NCBI GenBank assembly: GCA_024500155.1
Contig: CM044877.1
Location: 36,473,501 to 36,537,500, forward strand
Direction of reading: 5' to 3'
Origin: Chenopodium formosanum
Taxonomy: Eukaryota; Streptophyta; Magnoliopsida; Caryophyllales; Amaranthaceae
Length of the DNA: 64,000 nt
Shown here: positions 33,553-43,357 of the stretch, piece by piece
How the letters are laid out: each line of letters starts with the position of its first letter
Numbering within the stretch: position 1 is the stretch's first letter
Made by a program: the position numbers and the translations under genes
Notes under the pieces: generated by a model
Database searches by the model: none
What the model saw: only the letters and a program-made list of their open reading frames with translations
What the model was told of the DNA's origin: nothing

Positions 33553-34161
33553 TTGGCGGTAATGAATGCCTTGGATAAGATAGGGATAGATTCTGACACC
33601 ACTCCTGAGGGGTTGGCTAACTTCCTTACGAGTGATCTCCCTAGTCCTATCAACTTGATCACTTTTTCTAATAAAGATTTACCTCCAGAAGGTGACAAGC
33701 ATTACAAAGCACTAAATCTCACAGTAGTCTGCAAGAGGATAAACGTCCCAATGACTCTTGTGGACAATGGATCGGCAATTAATGTCTATCCACTTAGAAC
33801 TGCGAGGATGTTAGGCATAAGGGATGAAAACTTAACCCCGTCAACACAAGGAATAAGAGCCTACGACAATACTTGTCGCCAAGCTCTTGGAAAAATCACT
33901 ATGAATGTAATGGCGGGAGCAATAGAACATGCCACTACCTTCCAAGTGGTAGATATTAAGGCTTCCTTAAACCTATTGTTGGGATGCCCTTGGCATCATG
34001 ACCTCAAGGCCGTCCCTTCATCTCTTCACCAACAGGTAAAATCCATAGTTGGAGGAATCCCTATCATAATCGATTCTTCACCTATGTGGATTAAAGCTGT
34101 TGAAAATCCGATCATTAATGTGGAGCACGATGAGGATGATGAAGACTTTGTAGGGCTTTAA
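33553..34161 (+). pseudogene. Ogre-like aspartic protease
   Basis: A 202-codon open stretch. The catalytic motif is LVDNGSAINVYPL with DNGS at 33763-33774, the form normally seen in this lineage instead of DTGS. Upstream are the typical KALNLTVVCKRINVPM; downstream are TFQVVDIKASLNLLLGCPW and the C-terminal HQQVKSIV. It continues in the same frame as gag after a stop that probably replaced an Arg codon (CGA to TGA at 33520). The protease would cleave Gag-Pol. This domain looks intact. Confidence 0.88.
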
Positions 34162-34305
34162 TAAATAGGTCTCCTTAATCGAGGTGGATGAAAGGACCCC
34201 TCTTTGTCACGACCCCCACTCCAATATGACAATAAATGTTATCCTCAAGAGACAGGGACACTTTTTTAGAATGACTCTAGGAAAGAAAAAGGAGATAGAA
34301 AAAAA

Positions 34306-35163
34306 ATGGAATTACCTAGCCTCCGTAAATTAGATACTTTCGGACTTGGTTTCGAACCGACTCAGGAAGATCTTAAGCGAGCCCAGGAAAGGTCTAAGGC
34401 GCGTAGGAACGCTCGCATCCAAAAGAAAGCAATTCCAATGGATCAATATCCTCTTACCCTCAATGGAAAGTTCATAAGAAAAGGAGAGGACTATCCATGC
34501 TATGATTTTCCCGAACCTTTTGTTGTAAATGGCATAAGGCAACCTGGGTTCGAAATCTTTCTAGATTGCTACTTTCTGGATGAGATCCTAACTCCTATTC
34601 ACAAGGAGAAAGCACCCTCATGCTTTGACTTTAATGTCATGGGACTACTATTTGGGCGAGAAAAAGATGAGCCAAAATATGTAGAGGATAATTCCTCGCT
34701 ATTCCAAACGGTCCCACAAATCGAGAACTTTGACCCTTCGAAGCTCATCACTCCAGCGGAAGGATTAGTGCAAGGATGACGCAAGACGGTCAAGGTGACT
34801 ACTACAAGTGGAAGGAAAAACTCCATAACAACAGGGCAAGGACCGATGTATGAAGAGTCGTCAGAGTCAGAGTCTTTTATTTTTGAATCTTCCAAGTCCT
34901 TAGCTATAGCACCCCCTATTTCTAATTCTTCTATTCCTAGGATAGTTAGTAATCAAGTCCCTGAGGACATTTCCCTTTTCGATGTAATGATTTCAAAATT
35001 CAATAATATGTCTTCTTCCTCTTACTCCTCGTGTTTTTCATTAACCCAAGATGAAGAGAATTGCTTAACTAACAATGAAAATGACAAAGAAATTATTAAA
35101 GCATTGGAAACACTTGAAAAAAAAACACCAATAATTGAGGACACTGAGACGGTTGATATCTAA
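34306..35163 (+). pseudogene. Protease-RT linker region of element B
   Basis: Two open stretches in the pol frame (34306-34779 and 34795-35163), separated by a TGA at 34777-34779 where a Trp codon is likely (G-stop-R-K-T). The recognisable phrase LRKLDTFGLGFEPTQEDLKR is characteristic of the region after protease in Ogre-like elements; the rest is Ser/Glu-rich without a known domain. Ogre elements often have an intron between protease and RT. Here the frame simply continues with stops, so I see no clear sign of it. Confidence 0.65.
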
Positions 35164-36660
35164 AATTATTCAACCATTAAAAGAGAAGTTAAAATCGGAT
35201 TAACGCTTAATAAACAAGAAAGAACAGATTTAATTAATCTACTTAAAGAATTTATTGATGTATTCGCCTGGTCATATGATGATATGCCAGGGATTAATAG
35301 AGAAATAGTTCAACACACTATACCACTAATTCCAGGAATGAAACCTGTAAAACAAAAGCTGCGTTGAATGAAACCCGACGTAGCTCTTAAAATAAAAGAA
35401 GAAGTTCAAAAACAAATAACTGCAGGTTTTATCAAGGTATCCAAATACCCCGAATGGGTAGCAAATGTGGTCCTAGTTCCGAAAAAGGATGGAAGGGTAA
35501 GAATGTGTGTCGACTATCGAGATTTAAATAAGTTAAGTCCAAAGGACGACTTCCCTTTACCACACATCAATATTTTAGTATATAATACATAAAATCATGC
35601 GCTTCTCTCATTTATGGATAGATACGCGGGATACAATCAAATTCTCATGGCAGAAGAAGACATGGAGAAAACAATATTCATAACACCATGGGGTACTTAC
35701 TGTTACACGGTAATGCCACTCGGGTTGAAAAACGCGGGTGCTATTTACCAACGAGAAGAAACTTCCTTACTCCATGACATGATGCACAAAGAGGTTGAAG
35801 TGTATGTAGACGATATGATTGTCAAATCAAAAGATCATCCAGGCGTCAATTAGACTTAAGAAAATTCTTCGAAAGGCTAAGAAAATACAACATGCGGGTG
35901 AATCCATCTAACTGTGCTTTTGGAGTCACCTCAGGCAAGCTCTTAGGATATATCATAAGCTCTATAGGAATAGAGATAGACCCAACCAAGATCAAGGAAA
36001 TCATGTCAATGCCACCGCTCAAAACCGAGAAACAAATTCCAGGGTTTATTGGTCGGGTGCAATATATAAGTATGTTCATATCAAAATTAACAACGATATG
36101 CGAACCAATATTCAAGAAGCTTAAAAGAACGTGCCAGTAATATGGGATGACGAGTGTCAAAAAGCCTTTGAAAGGATCAAAGCCTATCTCGCAAATCCTC
36201 CCGTATTAGTGTCAGCACTCCTAGGGATCCCTCTTAGGTTGTACTTAACAGTCACAAAGGAGACAATAATGGGGGGCTATGCTTACACAAGAAGTAAAAG
36301 GTAAAGAAAACGCAATCTACTATTTAAGCAAAAAGATGCTCGAGTATGAAGTACGCTATACACCGCTCGAGAAATTGTGCCTCGCATTGGTGTGGGCCAC
36401 AACCAAGCTAAGACATTACATGCTCGTGCATACAGTCTTTGTAGTTTCTCGAATGGATCCACTTAAATATCTATTCGAAAAGTCTACACTCAATGGGCGC
36501 ATATCAAGGTGGATAGTCAATTTAGCCAGTTCGATGTAAGATTCATGCCTCAAAAGGCTATCAAAGGATATGTGGTCTCGGACTTGCTAGCGGATTTTCC
36601 AATAGAAGATTCGATGCCAGTACATGACAATGAATTTCCAGACGAAGATTTGATGGTCAC
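35164..36660 (+). pseudogene. Ogre-like reverse transcriptase and first RNase H
   Basis: The RT motifs are in order: EFIDVFAWSYDDMPGI, KIKEEVQKQITAGFI, MCVDYRDLNKLSPKDDFPLP, MDRYAGYNQI, the VMPLGLKNAGAIYQR block, and polymerase YVDDMIVKS (35803-35829), then FGVTSGKLLGYIIS. RNase H follows with IYYLSKKMLEYEVRYTPLEK and KLRHYMLVHTV. Stops: 35365 (Trp to TGA), 35590, 35851 and 36537. A frame change near 35850 is restored before 36970. The polymerase active site is intact, but the ORF is broken. Confidence 0.9.
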
Positions 36661-36972
36661 AGAAGATGATACTTGAACTTCATACTTCGATGGAGCCTCA
36701 AACTAAAAGGGATGTGGCGTTGGAGTACTCTTAGTATCACCTTAAGAGGAGCACGTTCCAATCTCTATAAAGCTAGATTTCAACGTTACCAACAACGCTA
36801 CTGAATACGAAGCATACGTGGTAGGCCTTGAAATAGCTTTGGCATTAGGAGTGAAAAAATTACGAATATTTGGAGACTCTTCATTGATCATCAACCAAAT
36901 TTCTAAAAGATGGAAAGTAAGGAGTGAAAGTCTAGCCCCTTACCAAACTTATCTGGAAACTTTACTAATCAG
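36661..36972 (+). pseudogene. Second (archaeal-type) RNase H of element B
   Basis: After the connector comes SYFDGASN (first Asp), then GVGVLLVSP, NNATEYEAYVVGLEIALALG (Glu), LRIFGDSSLIINQI (second Asp), and across the next entry's start QFADALARLASM (last Asp). The presence of two RNase H domains is diagnostic of the Tat lineage. Two stops (at 36673 and near 36703) break it. Confidence 0.85.
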
Positions 36973-38330
36973 TTGGAAAAGGTAGAATATACCTATTTAC
37001 CTAGAGATGAAAACCAATTTGCCGATGCCTTGGCAAGACTAGCCTCAATGGTTAGGATTCCTACGAAAATCGAGCAAATGCCTCTAACCATAGAGAAAAG
37101 GCATAAACCGGCTTATATTCAGGCCATAGAAGATGATGAAGTGGTCCAGGTAGAAGAAGAGGAAGAAGAACCGTGGTATACGGATATACTTAATTACGTC
37201 ACCAAAGGAGAATACCCTCCTCATGCTGACAAAAGAGCAAAACGAGCATTAAGACTCTTGGCTTCCCAATACGTACTCATAGACAACGAGTTACATAAAA
37301 GGGTACCTAAGGGTCAAGCTCTCTTATGTGTAGGAAAAAAGGATGCCCAAAGAGCTATGAGAATAGTTTACGAAGGCATTTGTGGAACCCATGTTAATGA
37401 CAAAATACTAGTCCAAAAGATAATGCGAGAAGGTTACTATTGGACTACCATGAACAGGGATTGTCATCACTATGTAAAAAGATGCCTTAAATGCCAAATT
37501 TACGCCAATTTACAACATGTTCCTCCATCTTTACTTTATACCTACACTTCACCATGGCCATTCTCTACATGGGGGATTGATATTATCGGTAAAAATACCC
37601 CTCTTTGGACAGGAGGTCACGAATACATCTTAGTAGCAATTGATTACTTCACAAAGTGGGTTGAAGCAAAATCATATGCTAAACTCACTGCAAAACATGT
37701 AGCACTCTTTATTGAAAGGATTATCATTTGTCGGTACGGAGTCCCACATGAGATGATAAGTGACAATGGAACTCACTTTTCATCTGAATGTGAAGAATTG
37801 TTAAAACAATATGGCATTCAACACCATCATTCTTCCCCTTATAGACCTCAAGCAAATGGAGCAGTTGAGGGAGCTAATAAAAATCTAAAGACTATTATCG
37901 AGAAAATGACAGAAAATTACAAGGATTGGCCTGAAAAACTCCATTTCGCACTTTGGGGTTATCGCACGTCAATTCGCACATCAACAAGAAATACGTCATT
38001 CTCCTTAGTTTATGGAATGGATGTCGTACAACCTGTAGAGCTAGAGATATCGTCTCTACGCATTGCATTAGAAAGTAAACTCGATGAAGTCGAATGGACT
38101 AGAGAAAGGTATGAAGAGCTAATTCTACTTGATGAAAAGCGATTAGAAGCTCTACACCATACCCAATGCTATCAAACCCGTATGGCTAGGCATTTTAATA
38201 AGCAGGTCAAGATAAGAAACATCATAGTAGGAGACTTGGTGTTAAAAGCACTAAGGAAAAATGTTTTAGATCCAAGAGGCAAGTTTAGGCCTAATTGATC
38301 CGGACCTTATATTGTCAAAACCATCCTGTC
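36973..38330 (+). CDS. Ogre-like integrase, 441-codon open stretch
   Basis: Inserts the element cDNA into the nuclear genome. The open stretch begins inside the second RNase H (YLPRDENQFADALARL), then the zinc domain YEGICGTHVN...YVKRCLKCQ. The first zinc His is Tyr here (CAC/CAT to TAC fits a transition). Then comes the catalytic core: GIDIIG with Asp at 37579, MISDNGTHF with Asp at 37762, and NGAVEGANKN with Glu at 37867. The C-terminal part has SFSLVYGMDVVQPVELEI and GDLVLKALRK. It stops at 38296-38298 (N-stop-S-G-P-Y), where a Trp codon is expected; SGPYIVKTILSGDAAKL continues in frame. This is the best preserved gene of the window but needs an upstream start from Gag-Pol. Confidence 0.92.
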
Positions 38331-38941
38331 AGGAGATGCAGCAAAATTAACTGACATGGATGCAAATGAGCTCTCAAACGTGACGTACCTTGACCAACTT
38401 AAAAGTACTACCCATAATTACTTGAGTATGACACTTAAGATAGCTACGCTTTGCCTGATTCCTTAGGAAAGGATACGTAGGCAACCCTTTACAAGTGCAG
38501 CCACTTTAATTTTCGCAAAACTCGCATCCCAGAAGCAATAGAAATTCGACAGAATAGCAGCGCCACAGAAAGAAGTATGTCGCCGACCAACAGACTGCAG
38601 CGCAAAGCGACAACGCCTGTCACTCAACGACAGACAGAAACGCCTGGAGACAATAGCAAAACGGTGTCGCCGTTTCTCTCGGAATATCTGGGAAAATTTC
38701 AGTGTTTTCGGAAAATTTCGACTTCCGTACTCGAAAAAATTTCTGGAAAATAAAATAATTTAATTTTGTTTTCATTGCTTTAATAAATTAAATTTAAAGA
38801 ACTTAATTTGATTAAAAAGCTGAAATTTCATTAATAAAATAAAATAAAAATTACATTATCGATGGAATTTAAATGAAAGCTTAATTTAACAAATTAACTT
38901 TAAATTTAAAACTAAGTCTAATAAATTGTTAGTTAAGCAAT
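38331..38941 (+). other. Post-integrase untranslated region
   Basis: Contains the block gctacgctttgcctgattcc...ggatacgtaggcaaccc (about 38440-38490), also kept in element A at 47775-47830, then a CTGTCGCC-type GC motif cluster (38565-38665) matching the LTR's motif, then A/T-rich sequence. Confidence 0.65.
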
Positions 38942-39233
38942 GCTTCAATCTTTATTTTCTTTCTTTGCTCTTTTCCAATTTTTATCTGCATCCTCTTCAT
39001 CATCCATGACTTTAGCTAGTAGGCATCCTTTAAAGGACCTACATTCAATTTTAGAGTAAATGGTTTCTCCCTTAGCTAGGACTCCATGTTTCTTTTCTAC
39101 CCAAACCTTTTTTTTTTCTGAAGTGTCAGCTTTTGTTTTCCCTTTATTCTTTGTAGAGTCTTTCTTCTTAGGCATCACGGGTCTTTTGAATTCAATCTTT
39201 TCACCCAAGTGATCCTTAACAGGAATCACTTTG
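38942..39233 (-). pseudogene. Antisense ORF, C-terminal Lys/Glu-rich part
   Basis: Minus-strand frame VIPVKDHLGEKIEFKRPVMP followed by a Lys-rich KKKDSTKNKGKTKADTSEKK tail and DDEEDADKNWKRAKKENKD. The first residues written by the open frame (MKYSLHK) come from the LTR inserted at 39234. Across the insertion, using one copy of the duplication ctttg, the frame joins RLGD to KVIPV, so it is the C-terminal end of the ORF described at 41223-41894. Confidence 0.65.
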
Positions 39234-41217
39234 TGTAGGGAATATTTCAAGCATTACCCTAAACTTGAACCCTAGTGTGATCATATACTAAATTACGGTG
39301 GCGTCCAAAGGGAAGGAAGCTAGAGCAAAAGAGTCGCCAACAAGTTTTAGGAACTTGTAAACCGTTCATGAGGTGAAGGTTATACCCCTTAATGATCCAA
39401 GAGATCGTCAACTCCAATAGGTCTGGAACCATGACAGGTAGTTTGGGGATGAAGGTACAAATCCAACCTAAAACAGATTGAACCTGCCCTAATAATAGGC
39501 CTCTACTTTATTCTGATCGTATTCATGTGCGCTTTCTGACTAACATGCAATCAATAGGTTAACCCTAAACCTGTTTATCTATGTTGGTTGAATATTAATG
39601 CACAAATAAAACTATTATTGGCGATCACTTGAATTATAATCATATTAACCCTAAACAAGATTATTAATTATCTTATTAAGCGTGATTACAAGTACCAATC
39701 CCCTTTAAACATGCATAAAACGTGTGATCAAGCAATAACAATAATATAAATCAAGCAACATAATAATAATCATAACAATTATAAAAATAATCATAATAAT
39801 AATTATAATCAACAATCATCATCATCATGTTAAAACATAATAGCAAGATCCTAGGCATGATACTAACAAGATTAATAACAAATCCTAGCATGTAACTAAA
39901 CATTAAAAATCAAAGCTTTAGCCCTAACATTATACTAACATGCTATTAAGAAAGAAGTAGGAAGCATCATAGAAATCACAATTGTCATATTTGATATTAG
40001 AAATTATAGTTATAACCTAAACATGATACTCGGAAGATCAAAACACCCTAACATGACACTAGGAATCATAATAACAACCTAGACATGATTTCTATATCAT
40101 AATATCAATAAATCAATTAAATCACTTACTTAGATGCCTCGTATCTCTTTCTAATAACAAAATACACGCATTAGTAACTTCAAGAAAAATTAATAAAATA
40201 AAAAATTAAATTAAATAATTAAAATAGAAATTTGGGACCAAACCCTCAGAAATTAAAACCATTCACATCTAGGGCGAAGGCAACTTCGAACTTGGCTAGG
40301 TGTTTCTAGATCTTGTGAATGCGGAATTTTGTGTGCAAAAGGCTAGTTTAGAAAAGAGAGAGAGAGAGAGTAATCAAGAGATTCTTGATGAGAATTGGTG
40401 ATAAGAATTAGATGAGAAGAATTGAGAATTGATGATGGAAAACGGAGGTTTTAGGAGGCTATTTATAGAGAAAATCTGCCGGATATGATAAAAAAAACAA
40501 ATAAGAGTTTCGAAAAGAATAAAACACGACCGCTGTCGCCAACAACGCGCCTGTCGCCAAAGGCTGGAGTTGTCGCCGGACGCCAGGTTTGTCGCCAGAC
40601 GCTGGGCCTGGCGCCAGACGCTACAGCTGTCGTATGGCACTGCAAATCAGTTTTCCACGCATTTTCTTATTTGATAAAATTTAAGCGTACGAGAGGGTAA
40701 AACTGTATTTTCCTTAAAAATACTTCTTTTATTCTGATTAAAACTCTTAAAAGTCAACTAAAGTCAATTTATCAATGCTGATTTAATTAGGATTCAAAAG
40801 AACCTTCTAGAAGAATCTAGAAGACTATAATCAATCCTAATCGCATTAGGAATGATAAATCATAATTAGCCCCTCCTCTAGATCATTGGGCCGCACATAA
40901 TTATCAAATCGGGCCTAGTTTAGTAATTTGGTCATAACTTCCTCATTATTCATCAGAATTGGGCTTATAATATATCGTTGGAAAGCTCTTTTCAAACCCG
41001 ACCCAAATACACCATTATTGGACCCTTGCCATGGACGAAACTAAACAGGATTGTCTGTTTTCTTAAAATAGGTTTTAAAAAACTGAGGGAAAGAGAAGAA
41101 ATAAAAACTAACTGCAACACTAGACTTTCCACACTTTCACTTCATTCGATTATGATTCGACGTGAAAGGTACTCATCACTGGGTTTGGTTTTGGGGAGAC
41201 ACAAATGGGTGTCTACA
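39234..41217 (-). mobile_element. Solo LTR, family B, antisense inside element B
   Basis: On the minus strand it runs TGTAGACACCC (41217) to ATTCCCTACA (39234). Target duplication ctttg at 39229-39233 and 41218-41222 is perfect. TATA box 40460-40467 (minus). A CTGTCGCC/GGCGCCAG cluster upstream lies at 40528-40640. Splice-donor-like AAGTAAGTG is kept near 40130 on the minus strand. It lies in the element's antisense ORF. Confidence 0.95.
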
Positions 41218-41222
41218 CTTTG

Positions 41223-41894
41223 TCACCTAGACGATTCTTCACATTGGTTTTACTCTGATTTTTCTTCATGTCCTTTATAGGCTTATTAAGAAGCCATCTC
41301 TTCACATCATTAGGCATCGAAGGAGAAACCTTTTGGGTAATCACTTCCCATAAAGGCCTAGCACTCCAAGAGAGAAAACGCTAATAGAGATGTCAAACGG
41401 CAGCACGGTCGAACTAAACTTCAGTCCCGAGATGAGACTGAAGTCGGCTGGGGTGACAATCATCTTACCCCAAGGAAAGTGGAAAGTGTTGGTGGTGTCC
41501 CAGAAGAACACCACCAAAGCACGAACCACGTGGTGGCTCGCATCGAACAAGTACATGGCCTGCGTGGCCTAAAACAGGGTAGTAAACCCATAGGACTTCC
41601 AAAGAAGTCGCAAACCCTCATTGTCGCTGAAGTACTTGCCTTATAGCTTTCCCAGGGTGTCATTGCCCGAGCCATGGCAGCGCGTCCTACCGCTAGTGAT
41701 CCAGCGATGCACTCTCTCTGAAATGTGGTGCTCGGGGGCAAAGAACAGTGTTCGCTCGTCCCACTCAGGGAAGGGACCGAGTGAGGTGGATGAATCGGCA
41801 TCCTCCTGAACAGGCTCATGCTCCCGTCGCATGTCTCGGGACCGAGAACCGGAACCTCACTGTCTAGCCATACTACATTGTGCAAAATTAACAA
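41223..41894 (-). pseudogene. Antisense ORF with plant-mobile-domain-like sequence
   Basis: On the strand opposite to gag-pol, near the 3' LTR, where Tat elements are known to carry extra antisense ORFs. Frames shift between three readings: 41641-41832 has SSTSLGPFPEWDERTLFF and HHISERVHRW; then GKYFSDNEGLRLLWKSYGF; then 41341-41556 has YLFDASHHVVRALVVFFWD, TNTFHFPWGKMIVTPADFSL and ISGLKF. The last phrase matches the signature of the plant mobile domain (PMD; TFHFPxGEMTITPxDFxxLTGL type) found in MAIN/MAIL proteins and in transposons. Several frameshifts and stops make this copy dead. The domain call rests on the motif alone. Confidence 0.65.
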
Positions 41895-42759
41895 AAATTA
41901 AGGTTCCATAGTATCTAAGGTTCGCCTAGCCGCATGATACTATGTTCACAAAAAACAGAGTACGTAGTACTAAAACAGAGCACAAATTCAATTTAAGCAT
42001 ATATGGCATTTTTCAAGCAACCAAACGATTTCTTACAGTATTATGATAATTATTGTGACAAATTTGACAAGAATTGCTAACAAAAACATCAAGAACAAGC
42101 CACATTGTTTTCCCGACCTTAAGAGGTTCAACAATGGTGAATCGTTTGTTTCTTCACCAAATTGAGTCAAACACGTCTCAAAATACTCCCAAGTCAATAT
42201 ATAAACATAATCAAGAAATTTCATGGCATAAAATTGGACAAACAAAGCAAATTGAGCAATATAAGTTTTGAATTTTCAAGAAATTTGTGAATAAACATGT
42301 GCAAAATTCATCAAAATTCGAGTGATTTTGGAAAAAACTTACATAGATCAGTAAACTAGATGAACAAAGATTTGATTTGCAACAAATTTCAGCAAATTTG
42401 GTTGAGAAACGAGCGAGAACAAGCAATTCGAAGTTTCACGGCGAACTCGAACGAAAATGAAGCAGTAGCAACAAAGTGAGGAAGAAAGGGGATTTATACA
42501 AAATTCCCAACTCTAGTGTCGCACGACAGCTCTGTCACCAAGCGACAGAGTGTAGCATCTGGCGACAAAGCAAGATCGCAGCGGCAACAGAGCGCGAAGC
42601 CTCTCAGAATGGTTATTTCAACCTCATACAACAATTTTTGGGTTCCTTGGTACGCCACTTAGTCTCTATGAGCAATTTCAAATGATTTAGTAATTGGCTC
42701 GGTTACAATCGCATTAAGTGATCGACCTGATAAATGATCGTCTCACTTAGCTTAAAGCG
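41895..42759. other. A/T-rich untranslated region with B-type GC motif
   Basis: Probably the promoter/5' side of the antisense ORF and internal spacer of element B. 42515-42600 contains gacagctctgtcaccaagcg and gcgacaaagc motifs of the LTR type. Small ORFs here have no family features. Confidence 0.5.
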
Positions 42760-43357
42760 CCTAAACATTGGCTCATTACAAAGGCACCGACATAATGGTT
42801 CATAAACAACAAAAACACCGACATACTGGTTCACAATTCAAAAGCACTGAGATACTGGTTCATAACCAACAAAAGCGCCGACGCACTGGCATAGCAAAAG
42901 CAAAGTTCAAGCGAACTTTAAAGGATCAACAGGAGCTGATCTTTGGTGATACTCTTCTAAGTATTGTCGCAACGAATGAGGATGGCTTCAGGCGAAGCAA
43001 TCTTTGATCATGTTCCCTGGCTTGCGAAAAATGGTCACAAAGCGCTAGAAGGTCGTTTCAGGCGAAGAAATCTTCGATAGGGTTCTCTAGCTTGCAAAAG
43101 TCTATCACGGCGTAATTGGAGGAAGTTATAGGCATAGCATTCTTCAGGCGATATTCCCTAGAAATCGGTTACTCTCAGAGACGTGTGCTCGCCGGTGCAA
43201 GATACACGTTTTTTAACTCTCTTATCTATTTTAACTAACGCTAGTTTGCAGGTATCGACATTACAAGAATGATTTAGGATTGTAGAACGTTCTGAATCAT
43301 TCTCCGTCCCTATCGCTACTTTGACTTTAATTTTCAAAACTTGTGTTTCTTCAAACT
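42760..43357 (+). repeat. Two-tier tandem repeats before the 3' end of element B
   Basis: 42765-42895: about four units of 35-37 bp (caccgacatactggttcaca type). 42930-43150: three looser units of about 70 bp (ttcaggcgaagcaatctttg type, each followed by ccctggcttgcgaaaa). Then gaatgatttaggattgtaga at 43269, shared with the end of element A at about 49720. The polypurine tract itself was separated from here by element A's insertion. Confidence 0.75.

Noticed and set aside
35164..38298. Endogenous plant pararetrovirus
   Set aside because: Integrase, LTRs, tRNA-Arg-type primer site and second RNase H fit a Tat/Ogre retrotransposon; no movement or coat protein features.
31460..38330. Intact, currently active autonomous element
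   Set aside because: Numerous stop codons and frame changes in gag, RT and both RNase H domains.
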